A stretch of 64,000 nucleotides of DNA, taken from positions 122,469 through 186,468 of the forward strand of contig NW_005179028.1 in assembly GCF_000350225.1 (NCBI RefSeq), given 5' to 3'. Positions 31,532 through 41,933 of the stretch are shown here, piece by piece. The notes beneath the pieces are model-generated. The model ran no database searches and was not told where the DNA came from. It saw only the letters and a list, made by a program, of their open reading frames with translations. Source of the stretch: Chondrus crispus. Its lineage: Eukaryota > Rhodophyta > Florideophyceae > Gigartinales > Gigartinaceae. Position numbers and translations under genes: made by a program. Numbering within the stretch: position 1 is the first letter of the stretch; every line of letters starts with the position of its first letter.

Positions 31532-32185
31532 TTCACAAAATGCTTGATTGTTTAGTCGGGAAACCTGGGGTCGTTCACTTAGGGTCGTTCACCCAGGGAC
31601 ATTCTTTGGTTGTTTGGCCGTTGTTTGACCGTTGTTTGATGACTGACTTGAGCTTACAAGTTTGTCCCGGAGGGCTGGAGGTCTGTGGGATCTTGTGCAA
31701 AGGCTCGGCTTCCATTCAGAGATATTTGTTCATTTTTGTGTACAATGTGTATGCCCAGGAAGATGTGACGGGAAGTACACCCGTGAACAGGATTTAGTAT
31801 AGCCCAGACTATTTTACAGGAGCCTGAAAATGATGATGAAACCTGTCAGGGGGTGTCCTGTGCTTTCCCTGATGTTCAAATGATGCCATGCCCCCAACCC
31901 TGTCATATGAAGGGTGATCTCGAGAAAAGTGCGCGATACTGATAAACTACAGGCGGAAGGGCGGGGTGCTAATGAGATAGTGAGATGAAGAAGAGGCGCA
32001 ACTAGGCGTACATTAAAAGACCAACCTCGCTCGTGCGCGTGCGTCGTCGAGGTTTGAACAATGACAATCGTATCAATCAATTTGCACTAGATGGATCACG
32101 TTCAACTATGAGTGACGGTTGCATTTTCGACAACTCATATGCAGACGTTTGAAGAGCCCATTTCGTTCTGTAGCCCTAATGAATG
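31532..32185. other. Intergenic DNA
   Basis: No supported gene. 31566-31600 has a short duplicated word (GGGTCGTTCACTTA / GGGTCGTTCACCCA). Confidence 0.45.
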
Positions 32186-33085
32186 TCATTCCCTCAAGAG
32201 CATCTCCAGAGTCTCTGCAGCAGAAACTCTCAATGTTGGAGCAACGGCATTTCCGCCAAGAAACATGTCGGCCATAGCCCATGAAAGTTGCGGGTTCCTA
32301 ACTTCCCCCATCCAACGCCCGTCGATCGTTAAACTGACCTTGTCTCCATCCAATACTACCACAGCCTCCGATCCAACCTTCATCGTACCAACTCCGAGAA
32401 ACATATCGGCAAACTTCTTAGTAGCTTTCTTACACTCAGACGGTTTACATCTTCCTTTCTTCACCGCCTTCGCTACGCGCGGCGCCAAACCCCGCTCAAA
32501 TCCAGTGCGCATGTGCCTTCCACCGACCTCACGAACTACGACAAATCTAAATGTCCTCGTGAAAGATGAATTCACATCGCAAACGGAATCCCACAGAGCA
32601 TCCGATGATAGGATTTCTTCTCGCGAAAAGCCCTTCCAGTTCGACAAAGCATCACGTAACGCGGAGCGATCAGCGTACAAGCCGAGAGCATACACGCGAA
32701 CTAAACCGCCCATCAGGCGCACACCCGTGCCATGCAATGTGCCAGCATCATTAAAGGTTATCGGGAATTGTACACCTGTTGCATTCTCAGTCTTGGTCAG
32801 CACTGACAAACCGACCGGCTCATCATCCAAAATGGACGCCGATGGGGGGGATGTGGCTGCCTCTGCATGTGCTACCACAGCCACAGAAGATGCGAGCACA
32901 AGAGAAATACCAGAGAGGTAGATGTGTGGGTTTCGTGTGTGGGTGTCCTGCGTCGATACTGCTTGAAAATTGCGAGAAGATGAAGCCGTTGCTACCTGTA
33001 TTGATCGGATTGAAGCATGGAGCCCCGAATTTTTTGACATCAAACGCCCGAGACGTGTCGCAGAAGAGAAGATGCGTACATTCAT
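32186..33085 (-). CDS. Chalcone-isomerase-fold protein (fatty-acid-binding type), organelle-targeted
   Basis: The start is the ATG at 33083-33085 (MNVRIFSSATRLGRLMS), giving 299 residues. The first ~75 residues are Ser/Arg-rich with few acids and include a hydrophobic stretch (YLSGISLVLASSVAVVAHAE), suggesting targeting to a plastid or mitochondrion. From about residue 100 the chalcone-isomerase-like fold begins: GVQFPITFNDAGTLHGTGVR, VYALGLYADRSALRDAL, FRFVVVREVGGRHMRTGFE and LDGDKVSLTIDGRWMGEV. In plants, relatives of this fold bind fatty acids in plastids, and true isomerases act in flavonoid synthesis. Red algae lack classical flavonoid synthesis as far as known, so a lipid-binding role is more likely (inference). 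No damage is seen. Confidence 0.8.
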   Translation of the reverse strand: MNVRIFSSATRLGRLMSKNSGLHASIRSIQVATASSSRNFQAVSTQDTHTRNPHIYLSGISLVLASSVAVVAHAEAATSPPSASILDDEPVGLSVLTKTENATGVQFPITFNDAGTLHGTGVRLMGGLVRVYALGLYADRSALRDALSNWKGFSREEILSSDALWDSVCDVNSSFTRTFRFVVVREVGGRHMRTGFERGLAPRVAKAVKKGRCKPSECKKATKKFADMFLGVGTMKVGSEAVVVLDGDKVSLTIDGRWMGEVRNPQLSWAMADMFLGGNAVAPTLRVSAAETLEMLLRE

Positions 33086-33573
33086 GCTCAAATACTCCCG
33101 AATTGCGTGAAAGGTCGATGCCTAAGTGGTCCTCACGATCGACGGGGAATGCAGTTGCGAGAAACTCACACTGCACTGTACATTGCCGCCTTGATTGTGT
33201 GGGAAAAGTGGCACGAGCCCCAAAAAATGGCTGTTTTTTTCATGAATACCGCCGAGTAGACTTCAAGAAAGGGAGGGATGGCTGTCACCGTGAAGAAAGA
33301 CGCCGATGAGGTAAAGGATCCTTCGTAGATGTCCTTCGAAGGGTACTGTGAAAGTCTTCGAGCCAATCAGCCATGTGCAGTTTGGATACAGACGGAAAAT
33401 AGGAAGTAGCCTCGCTAGTGTTAATGTCCTTCTCACATCTGTTCATGCAATCGTCGACCAATGTCGGGACAGAGCCAGCGGAAGAAGTAAAACTCGGCAA
33501 GGCCGTCCCTTTTGCAGTGGTGAAGAGTTTCTTCTGCATCAACATGGAAACCGCGTGAGTAGTACACCTAAAG

Positions 33574-33777
33574 TTAGCGCTGTTTGAGGCTAAGGTTATC
33601 TTCATATGCTGCATATACTGAAAGGGATTGCAAAGCGTGCACAGCGCATCTGATATCTCCCATCGCCAGACAATCCTCGGCGCATTCGCTAAGTGAAAGC
33701 ACTACCCAGTGAAGTTGGCCATCGTGAAAAAGCAAGCGAGAAGTGTCTGTGGACAAGCCATATTCTTTATCTTTCAT
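33574..33777 (-). CDS. Possible small downstream ORF, 17 nt after gamma-COP
   Basis: A 67-codon frame begins with ATG at 33775-33777 (MKDKEYGLSTDTSRLLF), 17 nt beyond the stop codon of gamma-COP. It contains a helix-rich segment (LHWVVLSLSECAEDCLAMGD, then CAVHALQSLSVYAAYEDN). A second ATG frame, 33614-33285 (109 codons, PTLVDDCMNRCEKDINTSEA), overlaps its end by 41 bases in another phase. The two could be one gene with a single-base shift. No family is recognised. It may simply be the 3' untranslated region of gamma-COP. Confidence 0.3.
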   Translation of the reverse strand: MKDKEYGLSTDTSRLLFHDGQLHWVVLSLSECAEDCLAMGDIRCAVHALQSLSVYAAYEDNLSLKQR

Positions 33778-33794
33778 TACATGGAGCGTTACCT

Positions 33795-36545
33795 CTATTC
33801 TGTGCCCGTGATTGAATTCGCCAGGACTTCGCTGATAGATAGGTCCTCACTTCTCAGAACAATCTCGAGATTCACACCATCCGACGCCACAGTGAATTTG
33901 GAGTGGAGCATTACTTGAATACCGGGCATGAACACACCTGTCATCAGCAGGATGTGCCCTCTGGCGCGATCGTTGGCAACTTCAGTACCCTCGCATGGTG
34001 CCATGCCCAACAATGCCATCATCCCCTTCACAGCAGATGCGACGTTATCGTGTTGCTCCAATAAAAAGCTATCAGCCACTTCATTGTCTGGACCAAGTGC
34101 CTCCCATGCAGCCTTGAACGAACCGGGTAATTCGGCTGGTTTCGCCATCAAGTTAGAGATTGTTAGTGGCAGGTCGTCCAGGCCATACTCATCCTCATAT
34201 CCTTCCTCATCTGGTTCTCCAGTTGATGGGTCAACGTCTTTCACGATAAATTTCATCGTGCATGCAAGGTCACCCAACGGGTATTCCCCATCATCTGTTC
34301 GTTCGATCGACACGTAATTCCGGGCTGGCTCACCGTAAGCGAGACGTGCCGCAGGCACAATCGTCATTCCACCCAAGCCTGACGCCGCAGACGTATCCAC
34401 TTGCACAAAGACGTTCTCAAGCAATTGGTCATTGAGAGTGTTCACACAGACGAACTCCAAAATCACATGACTTTCGTACAAGTGAACGATGACTTGGGCA
34501 GTGTACTCTGTTTCGGCTTCGGTAAGATCCTTGGGGGGACAAGACTTGAATGGCCTTCCAAGTGATGTAAAATCGGGAACTTTCAGAACTTCCGCAGCTA
34601 GGTCTGCGGGAGGTGTCGGGCGCCCCCTTTGAGCGCGGCCCAATGCGGATTGTCGATTCGTCGCGTCGCCTGTTTCCAAAGTCGGATGGCCTGCCGTTGA
34701 CATCATCGCAGCCTTTGAGACTGAGCTGATATCAAAGGCCTGCTCAGAATTGCCCGATGCGACATAGAGCAGGAGTTCTGCCTCGAGATTCGCGATGGGG
34801 CACGGAAGGGACAGCATGTTTTTCGTCCCTTCCTGCATCTTTGACACTTCTTCAGGATTCCGAGATTCTCCGGTATGCTTTTGGTATGCCTCAAGTCCAA
34901 GGGACTTCGAGAAAAACGTCGCACGATCCCGCACTTCGTCGTCACTGTCCATCAAAGACTGGCGCAGTAGCACCGCAACGGATTTTCTTAGCGATTCGGA
35001 AGCACTACCAGCAGCGAAACTTGATAAGGCCGAGACTGCAGCAGCTCTGACTGTGGCGTTTTCTAATATGAGTCTGTTATAGATGTAGCGAATGTACTTC
35101 CCAGGTTCTGGCATCGAAGGCCCTTCCTTCCCAAGCAAATGTAAGATCCGGGTAGAGAGCTGGGTGTGCTCGCAATCTTCAATAAATTCGCAGAGGTGTG
35201 ACAGACAGGTCTCTTTCGATTCCGGGATCTTGTCCATAAGTCCAAGGTATGCGTCGACAATTGCCCGTTTGAATTCGAACCCACCTTCTTCACGAAGTGC
35301 GTTCCCAAGGAAATTCATCAAAGCGTAGTACTTGCTAGGGTATTTGATACAAAGGGCGTGGATGGCGCTGACGACTTTGACCTTGAACTCATCTGCAATA
35401 TCTGACAAGAATGTTTGGATTTGCTTGAGCAGTCTCTCAATAGAATTCTCTGATCCGGTGCGCAGCAAGGTAGTGATGGCGAGGGTGGCAATTGAGCGGT
35501 TGTGGTCCGCAATGAGGACCTCCATGTCGGCGTTACACGAGGTTACTGCCAATGGCATGGTCGAGGCAATCTGGTTGAGAGTTCTGATTGCAGCAAATCG
35601 CAAAGAGGGTTTGGGCTGGACGAGGAAGCGTTGCAGGATAGAGACAGCATGTTGCAGTTCAGTCGGTGTGACGTTGGGGAGATTTGCAATTGCGCGAGAG
35701 GCCTCGTAAATGACAACGTCACTGCGGTGCTTGAGGCAGGCTTCCAAGAAGCCAAAGAATGGTCTTGGTTCTCCGTATGCATCTTGCACTTGCGATGGGG
35801 GTTCGTCAGCAATGATGCGTGCGACGTAGCGAATGAGCAAAACTGTAGCCATGGGTGAGCGAACACCCTGGCGGCACATCGACTGGACGAGCTTGGAAAC
35901 GGCGAGACGATCATGTTGCTTGATAAGATAAAGCAAGGCCAACGCGTGATATTGGACCATGGGAGATTTGTGATCCAAAGCCTGTGTGACCTCATTAACC
36001 CAACGACGCACGACGTCGCCCTTATTGTGCATGATAAGCTGCTGGCCCGAGACCAAAGCAGCAGAGGCTACAACGGGATTGCGGTCGACGATCTCCTGTT
36101 TGAGATAACGCTCGATTTGCTGAACCATCTGGGCGTCTGTGATTTTGCAAAGGACGCGAGTCGCGTTGGCGCGATACATGTCGACATCCGAATTGATATC
36201 CTTAGTAAGACAATTAGTGACGATAATGACTTCCTCTGCTGTATGGGCGAGCTCCTTTATGGCGAGATAAACGAGACGGCGGAGGGAGGGCTCGTTTGCT
36301 TGGAAGAGCTTCGTGACGGAGAAAAAGACGTTGGTGGCTTCCTCTGAGGAGAGATGGTCACCTTGTCCAACGAGGTACAAAAGACGGATTAGGACTTGCT
36401 CGCAGCGGCGTGTATTCAATTGGAGATCGTTGAAAATACGGCATTCCTGAAGAACAGCTCCCTTCTCGATGCCATCAAACGGGGAAAGGATGAGATCCTC
36501 GTCCTTCATTTTGGCGAGCGCTCGCTCGTCAGAAACCATCGCCAT
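33795..36545 (-). CDS. COPG: Coatomer subunit gamma (gamma-COP)
   Basis: A complete 916-residue protein starting at the ATG 36543-36545. The order matches gamma-COP: a short N-terminal lead (LILSPFDGIEKGAVLQECR), HEAT-repeat solenoid to about residue 560 (SLRRLVYLAIKELAHTAEEV, VVASAALVSGQQL), an acidic/variable hinge, then the appendage with LGRPFKSCPPKDLTEAETEY and a C-terminal platform subdomain ending in LRSEDLSISEVLANSI. It is one of seven subunits of the COPI coat, which moves vesicles from Golgi to ER and binds dilysine cargo and Arf1. No introns or stops are visible. It is divergently arranged with the ANTH gene at 37122. Confidence 0.96.
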   Translation of the reverse strand: MAMVSDERALAKMKDEDLILSPFDGIEKGAVLQECRIFNDLQLNTRRCEQVLIRLLYLVGQGDHLSSEEATNVFFSVTKLFQANEPSLRRLVYLAIKELAHTAEEVIIVTNCLTKDINSDVDMYRANATRVLCKITDAQMVQQIERYLKQEIVDRNPVVASAALVSGQQLIMHNKGDVVRRWVNEVTQALDHKSPMVQYHALALLYLIKQHDRLAVSKLVQSMCRQGVRSPMATVLLIRYVARIIADEPPSQVQDAYGEPRPFFGFLEACLKHRSDVVIYEASRAIANLPNVTPTELQHAVSILQRFLVQPKPSLRFAAIRTLNQIASTMPLAVTSCNADMEVLIADHNRSIATLAITTLLRTGSENSIERLLKQIQTFLSDIADEFKVKVVSAIHALCIKYPSKYYALMNFLGNALREEGGFEFKRAIVDAYLGLMDKIPESKETCLSHLCEFIEDCEHTQLSTRILHLLGKEGPSMPEPGKYIRYIYNRLILENATVRAAAVSALSSFAAGSASESLRKSVAVLLRQSLMDSDDEVRDRATFFSKSLGLEAYQKHTGESRNPEEVSKMQEGTKNMLSLPCPIANLEAELLLYVASGNSEQAFDISSVSKAAMMSTAGHPTLETGDATNRQSALGRAQRGRPTPPADLAAEVLKVPDFTSLGRPFKSCPPKDLTEAETEYTAQVIVHLYESHVILEFVCVNTLNDQLLENVFVQVDTSAASGLGGMTIVPAARLAYGEPARNYVSIERTDDGEYPLGDLACTMKFIVKDVDPSTGEPDEEGYEDEYGLDDLPLTISNLMAKPAELPGSFKAAWEALGPDNEVADSFLLEQHDNVASAVKGMMALLGMAPCEGTEVANDRARGHILLMTGVFMPGIQVMLHSKFTVASDGVNLEIVLRSEDLSISEVLANSITGTE

Positions 36546-37121
36546 GGTGAGTAGCTGGGAGACCGCACGCGGATCGCGACTGCGGCTACACTAGTAGAAA
36601 CGGCTAGCACCGCAGGTCGGTTAGAAGACGTAACGGAGGTCTGGATGCCGTGACGGTGGAGGAGGAAGGGATCATTGTGGCCGCAACAAGCGTTGATTGA
36701 AAAGCTGGCTGACAGCGTGTTTCTCAAATTAATTACAACACCCTGAAAGAAATTAATGCATGCCGTATTACAGTGAAGTAGGAGGTGGATGGGACATGGG
36801 ACACGGCACAGACACGAAAGAGTGTGCCATCTGGTCGAAGACGTCTTCCACAGGCGCCCTTTTTGCCGGGTTTCAGTGCCTCCCGTTTTCTCCAGACGCT
36901 TCACCCCGTCCCGAAACGTTCTATGTAACCCTAGTTTTTCTCTCCTCCATTCTCCCTTACTTCTTAGCATACTCAATCTCAGCCGTTCCCTTCCCTTTTC
37001 TTCCCCTGTGTGGCCACCTATCCCCGGCCTCTTCCCCCACTCCGCTCCCCCACCCCCCCGCATTCACCTAACATCCGCGAGCAGCTCATCCTCCTCTTTC
37101 GCGTGAGACACCGTCACTACC
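36546..37121. promoter_or_regulatory. Divergent promoter region of the gamma-COP and ANTH genes
   Basis: The 576 bp between the two ATGs hold no gene. The half next to the ANTH start is strongly pyrimidine-rich on the plus strand (36930-37070: TTCCCTTTTCTTCCCC). No clear TATA box is seen for either gene. Confidence 0.55.
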
Positions 37122-39371
37122 ATGTCCTACGAGGACTACCGCTCCGGCCGCCCCGCCGGGGCTCCGATCCGCTCCACTTCATCCCGCTCCGCCTACGACT
37201 CGTTTGCCGCGGGCATGAATGCTCCACCACCCCGCCCATCCGCCCCTTCAATACAGGACAAACCAGGGCCTCGCACGTCATCATTTACCAACGCGACTCC
37301 CGAAGTCACACCCCCTGCACCCTCTCGCTCTTCCTCACTTCCTCTGTCTGCGCCATCGACCAGCGGCAGAGTGGAGAACCCTTACCTCACTAATGCCTAC
37401 GCTTCGTCAAGGCCGGGGGGCTCTACCTCTCAGTACTCGGACGTCGGAGGGATGGACGCTTCCAATCAGTTTTACATGTCGTCGCGCCAGAAGGGAAACA
37501 TGCAAGGAAAACTGAAAGACACCTTGAAGAGCACTATGGCTGCCGCCAAGCAAGATAACTGGAAGATCGTTTGTGTCAAGGCCACCAGTCATCACCTTGT
37601 CCCGCCAAAAGGCAAACACGTGCGTGTCATCATGGAGGGTTTGCGCTTTGGCGGTAGCATCTCAAACCGCGAGAGCCCAGTAGGGGGGATCTTCTACCAC
37701 TTGCGAAAGCGACTGATGTTGAGCAATTGGGTGGTCGTCATCAAAGCCCTCACCATTTTCCATCACATCTTTCGGGATGGAAACGAAAAGTTTGTTGAGT
37801 ATGTGGCCGTTACTTATCGCTCCATGTTTAAGATGGACTTTTTTGCTGATGGCAGTTCAGAAGGCTTTGCGCATTCTGGTTTTATCAGGACCTACGGCGC
37901 TTATATTGAACAGTGGCTCACAATGAAGGCCGCAATCAACTTTCCACCCGGCAAATCCAAAGAAGACGATACTGCTCTTACCGGCCTCTATCGAAATGCC
38001 AGCATCGAGGACCTTTTAGCGGCTTTACCAGTAGTAATGGACACCGTTGACGCTTTGCTTGGCCTGCAGCTCCAAGGCCAGACCCGTCACTCACCAGTCG
38101 CCAACCCTGCTTTCACTATGATTCTGCGCGACATGACCATTTTCTGGATTACGCTGTCAGAAGGGTTAATACGCCTGCTTGATCTCTATTTTGAGCTTGA
38201 TATCCCGAAAGCAGTGATTGCGTTAGATGTTTACAAGCGTTTCGTAGCCATGGTCTCGAATGCACAACCATTTTTTGAAAACGCTAGATCGCTTCCGTTG
38301 AGATGGCAGATTCCTGAATTAGGCGCTATTTCGTTAGAACTGATGGACTCGATGCAGGAGTACATAGACAGGGGACCTCAGGTTCCTGAAGATCCTCAGT
38401 ACTCAGACCAAGAAGAGTATGATGAGCCAGAACCGGAACCGGAACCTGAACCAGTGCCGGAGGACTACTATGAGCCAGAGCCCGTGTACTATTCCGAGGA
38501 AGAACCTGAACAGTTGCCGCCACCGCGGCCCCGCGCACCACCTCCGGTCTCGTCTTCGTCGTCTGAGTCTGAGGCGAGCACTGAGGAATCTTCGTCGGAA
38601 GAGGAGGAAGATGACACGGATGTGCTACCAACCGCACCGAAGCCGGCTCCCACGCCGAAGCCCTTCGATCCTTTGGCCGACCTGTTAGGGATCGAAACTG
38701 GTGTTACCGCTAATGGACATGGCAACATGGCAACGGCGGCACAACCTGCAATGGCTCTTCAAGTGTACGGAGCTCAGGGAAACGTTCCTGGAATGTACCA
38801 GCCGGCAACCCTTGAGCATACAGTGGATGATAGAGTCGCAAATGTGAAAGGGATTATGGCTGCTACAACACACGGTGGTGGGCAGCAACAGCGAAGCGGC
38901 TTTGGTGTAGATGGCACAAATATGCAAGTTGCAATGTACGGACAGCAACAGCCACAGAACCCTCACGCACAAGCACGGCAAGCGCAGCAACATTTGTACA
39001 ATTCTGTTGCGATGCAACAGCAACAACAACAGATGATGGCGTACCAGTCCATGGCTGCATATCAGACAATGGCCAACCAACAGATGGCGAATCAGCAGAT
39101 GGCCATGTATCAGATGCAGCAGCAGAGCACAGCAAATGGTATGGGAGGCATGGCGCCCATGAATGGGATGCAGCGCATGGGTATGATGGGGGCTTACCAG
39201 CCTGTTCCACAAGGAAATCAATCTGTACCCGTGATGCAGGCTGAGGGACAAGCAAGGCAAATGAAAGACTACAAAGTTCAGAAGGGCACAAAACCCACTC
39301 GTGTGAATGATGATGACATGGCCTTCGGACCACTGCTCGATCAAATGAAAAAAACCAAAATCGGCAACTAG
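37122..39371 (+). CDS. ANTH-domain clathrin assembly protein (AP180/CALM family)
   Basis: A 749-residue protein with a clear ATG (MSYEDYRSGRPAG). A Ser/Pro-rich lead of about 125 residues precedes the ANTH domain (about 130-420), which shows the phosphoinositide-binding K-x9-K-x-K-H motif at KATSHHLVPPKGKH and the typical LTIFHHIFRDGNEKFVEY. ANTH proteins bind PI(4,5)P2 at the plasma membrane and recruit clathrin. After it come an acidic Glu/Pro tract, a Ser/Glu stretch, DPLADLLG, a Gln/Met-rich region of about 120 residues and a C-terminal PLLDQM, both possible clathrin-binding DLL/LLD motifs. The 125-residue N-terminal extension before ANTH is unusual, as AP180 proteins normally start with ANTH. 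Confidence 0.93.
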   Translation: MSYEDYRSGRPAGAPIRSTSSRSAYDSFAAGMNAPPPRPSAPSIQDKPGPRTSSFTNATPEVTPPAPSRSSSLPLSAPSTSGRVENPYLTNAYASSRPGGSTSQYSDVGGMDASNQFYMSSRQKGNMQGKLKDTLKSTMAAAKQDNWKIVCVKATSHHLVPPKGKHVRVIMEGLRFGGSISNRESPVGGIFYHLRKRLMLSNWVVVIKALTIFHHIFRDGNEKFVEYVAVTYRSMFKMDFFADGSSEGFAHSGFIRTYGAYIEQWLTMKAAINFPPGKSKEDDTALTGLYRNASIEDLLAALPVVMDTVDALLGLQLQGQTRHSPVANPAFTMILRDMTIFWITLSEGLIRLLDLYFELDIPKAVIALDVYKRFVAMVSNAQPFFENARSLPLRWQIPELGAISLELMDSMQEYIDRGPQVPEDPQYSDQEEYDEPEPEPEPEPVPEDYYEPEPVYYSEEEPEQLPPPRPRAPPPVSSSSSESEASTEESSSEEEEDDTDVLPTAPKPAPTPKPFDPLADLLGIETGVTANGHGNMATAAQPAMALQVYGAQGNVPGMYQPATLEHTVDDRVANVKGIMAATTHGGGQQQRSGFGVDGTNMQVAMYGQQQPQNPHAQARQAQQHLYNSVAMQQQQQQMMAYQSMAAYQTMANQQMANQQMAMYQMQQQSTANGMGGMAPMNGMQRMGMMGAYQPVPQGNQSVPVMQAEGQARQMKDYKVQKGTKPTRVNDDDMAFGPLLDQMKKTKIGN

Positions 39372-40221
39372 GTCGGTTCTGGTCGGGCTATGTCAACACT
39401 TGTAACTGGGCAGAACCGCGTGGGAATAACGATGGAGGCTTACTCGACTTGACGGATCCATACCAACCGTTGTCTAAGGTTATTTATGCAACACTGGATG
39501 TGAAAAGCGTATTGAATGGCATTGTCCAGCATGCGTTGCAGGAGAAGTTAAGGATTGCTCCCCATAACAAGTTCTTCACTTAATGTTAAAAATGTAAAGT
39601 AGTCGCATTTCAATATTGATGGAAGGGCAAAGCAACAGTACCTCGAAGGGTACACGCATATTACCCAGGGTACAGTATAAGGTGTCATTATCCACGCTGG
39701 AGTGGCAAACTGTCGCATTGATGTGCGCATATCTCTTGAGGAATGGGGTACAGCTAAGGGCTGTTCACAGCCCTCACATGAGGAGCGGACTTCTCGAGGT
39801 ACACTCTCAATGTTTGCCCCAGTTGTTGAATTCGGCATCAGGTCGTAGAGGTTATTCGGTGTGACTTCACCTGCGAAGCCACGGGGAAATGTAAGACTTC
39901 AACTGGTGAAAGGCTAGACTTCTGACACGGTACTGAGTTCCGGGTGGGTCTTGTTTCAGATGGAACATGGTTCGTGAGCCATGTCACGCGTGCCACGGTT
40001 GGTATTGCTGCCATTGTCCACATCGATAGAAAACTACTAGAGGTGCCTCAAAACGATGGCGTCCGCAATTATCATAGTTTTTCAAGCCGACTGGCGTCAA
40101 CCATCAGGCTTGCATCTTCTGACGTATGGGTGGTGTACAAATGCAGTGATAAAACATAGCTTGTTTGCTGTGTCCAGTATTCGCTATGTCAGTTGCTCCA
40201 ACTCGAAAATAAAAACATTCG
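39372..40221. other. Intergenic DNA between convergent genes
   Basis: This separates the 3' ends of the ANTH gene and the lipase gene. No supported coding sequence is seen. Scattered GTACAGTAT/GGTACAG words occur near 39670. Confidence 0.5.
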
Positions 40222-41745
40222 CTAAGGCTGCATCGCTTCCAATGCAGCAAGAATAGATGATATACTATGGTCATGTACCATCCACGACGACGCTTCGATA
40301 TCCCTGAAATGCGCGCAATCCTTCCACACGAGAACAGCAGGCGGCAGCTCTGAAAGGTCCATCCCGCTTGTAGCCGGTTCCCTCACCCGCCTATCCAAGT
40401 GGCACACTCTCCCCGCCAAGAAAACCTCTCGCGGCGCATCCTGGACCAAAACTCGATCAATATCCTCCACTGACATGCCAAACTGCCTCGCAAAAGCATA
40501 GTCCGGGCGTCGTCTCTCATTAACTAACGATCGACTCTGCCCATCCGCCAGCGAGCTGCTTACCAGCGACGACACGAACATGGTGGCGTTTAAGGCCATG
40601 TTCCACAGCGGCGATTGCTGCTCCCGCTCCGGACGCTCCAGCGTTGCGCGGGCCGTGGCTGAGATGGCGCCCGTCGCCAGCGACATACCAGATACGCCAT
40701 GCTGCACCACTGTGTCCGCGATTGCGCTTGCATTGCTCGGATCCAGAAAGGCCGTGGCGACATTCTCCACTGTGCGACCTATAGATTCGCTGACATCACG
40801 TCCCCAGTTGTACTGCGAAACAGCAACGAGGAAGCGATCCAGCGACGCTGCGGAAAGGCGCGGGACGACGTCCAAACCGCTCACTAAGGTAATGATGCTC
40901 CGCCTAGTTCGCTGAGCAAGTTCCTCGCTCAAAAACGGCGGCGGCGCAAACGAGTAGCATTTGGTAGAGCAAAACGACGCTCTTGTCCTCTCCGACACAC
41001 TCAAATGGTCAAACTCTCTATCATGCGTGACATCTCTCAACAGCATCGTTAAAGCGGAGGCTACAGCACCGCCTAACGAATGGCCTACAATGACAAGGCC
41101 ACCCTGCGGTTCAAAGCGATCTAGCAACTCGGTAAGTGTTGGCCTAAGGTGTTCGTATAAGTTGTAGGCCGAGCGTACGACGCCTTGATGACCATACCCG
41201 CCCAAAAACGGCTCTACCTCAGCCGACAAATTGGTGACCATATCCGCTAGCTCCTTAGACCCACGCACAACAACGGCAACTCTATCATACCTCATATCGC
41301 GGGCGACAAAGTATCCGGGCGCCCATTTGCCACTCTCTCTGACGGTCAAGAGCGAGGGAGCGACACCAACGACGGCGAGGTAAGCGGTGAGGTCGTCCTC
41401 CGCGGATGCGTATGCGGCATGAGCGAGAGCGACATAGTAGGCCAGTGAGGCGATTGATGGTAAGCGTGGAGAGCCAGGAGAATGTGTGGGAGCGGGGGAG
41501 CGGGTTTCAAGACGGGTGCGGTCGCATCGGGCGATGTAGTGGCGGAGGGCAAAAACGAAGTCGGTTATCGACGGAAGATTGCCGGCCGTGCGAAGGGAGA
41601 GGCGCTCACGCGCGGCGCTCAGTTGACGAGCTAGCGCGAAGAGGAATGCCGTATCCATGAGAGGGGAGATGGGCATGGTGGCGCAAGGAACGCCATGGGT
41701 AAAGACGTATAGACGAGGGGGCGTAGGAAAAATAACGAAGCCCAT
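40222..41745 (-). CDS. Class 3 (diacylglycerol-type) lipase
   Basis: The start is taken as the ATG at 41743-41745 (MGFVIFPTPPRLYVF), giving 507 residues; a second ATG (MPISPLMDTAF) lies 23 codons later. The alpha/beta-hydrolase core has VVVRGSKELADMVTNL (the strand and oxyanion region) and the nucleophile elbow IVGHSLGGAVAS with Ser near residue 222. SGLDVVPRLS supplies the Asp and MVHDHS near the C-terminus the His. The layout resembles sn-1-specific diacylglycerol lipases, which release fatty acid from diacylglycerol. No strong transmembrane helix was seen. It shares a 188-bp divergent promoter with TSR3. Confidence 0.9.
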   Translation of the reverse strand: MGFVIFPTPPRLYVFTHGVPCATMPISPLMDTAFLFALARQLSAARERLSLRTAGNLPSITDFVFALRHYIARCDRTRLETRSPAPTHSPGSPRLPSIASLAYYVALAHAAYASAEDDLTAYLAVVGVAPSLLTVRESGKWAPGYFVARDMRYDRVAVVVRGSKELADMVTNLSAEVEPFLGGYGHQGVVRSAYNLYEHLRPTLTELLDRFEPQGGLVIVGHSLGGAVASALTMLLRDVTHDREFDHLSVSERTRASFCSTKCYSFAPPPFLSEELAQRTRRSIITLVSGLDVVPRLSAASLDRFLVAVSQYNWGRDVSESIGRTVENVATAFLDPSNASAIADTVVQHGVSGMSLATGAISATARATLERPEREQQSPLWNMALNATMFVSSLVSSSLADGQSRSLVNERRRPDYAFARQFGMSVEDIDRVLVQDAPREVFLAGRVCHLDRRVREPATSGMDLSELPPAVLVWKDCAHFRDIEASSWMVHDHSISSILAALEAMQP

Positions 41746-41933
41746 GCAGCGATGCTTTTTCCCACAGCAATGACGCTTTTTGGATTCAACCGCACATTTT
41801 CTCTTGACTACTGTACAGTAACACAACTAACGCCAGAGGCATACCGAACGTACTTTAATTCCTCCCCCCGCCCCGCGGCATTCCTCGCCGTAGCATCACC
41901 AAGATCTCTCCATCAAGATAAAGCAAGACTCTC
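41746..41933. promoter_or_regulatory. Short divergent promoter between the lipase and TSR3 genes
   Basis: Only 188 bp separate the two ATGs. The stretch contains CTGTACAGTAAC at about 41812 and no obvious TATA box, so the genes are likely to share regulatory DNA. Confidence 0.55.

Noticed and set aside
33285..33614. Separate 109-codon gene after gamma-COP
   Set aside because: It overlaps the 67-codon ORF in another phase and has no motif; kept only as a comment.
38560..39344. Minus-strand frames opposite the ANTH gene tail
   Set aside because: Shadows of the Gln/Met- and Ser/Glu-rich codons of the ANTH protein.
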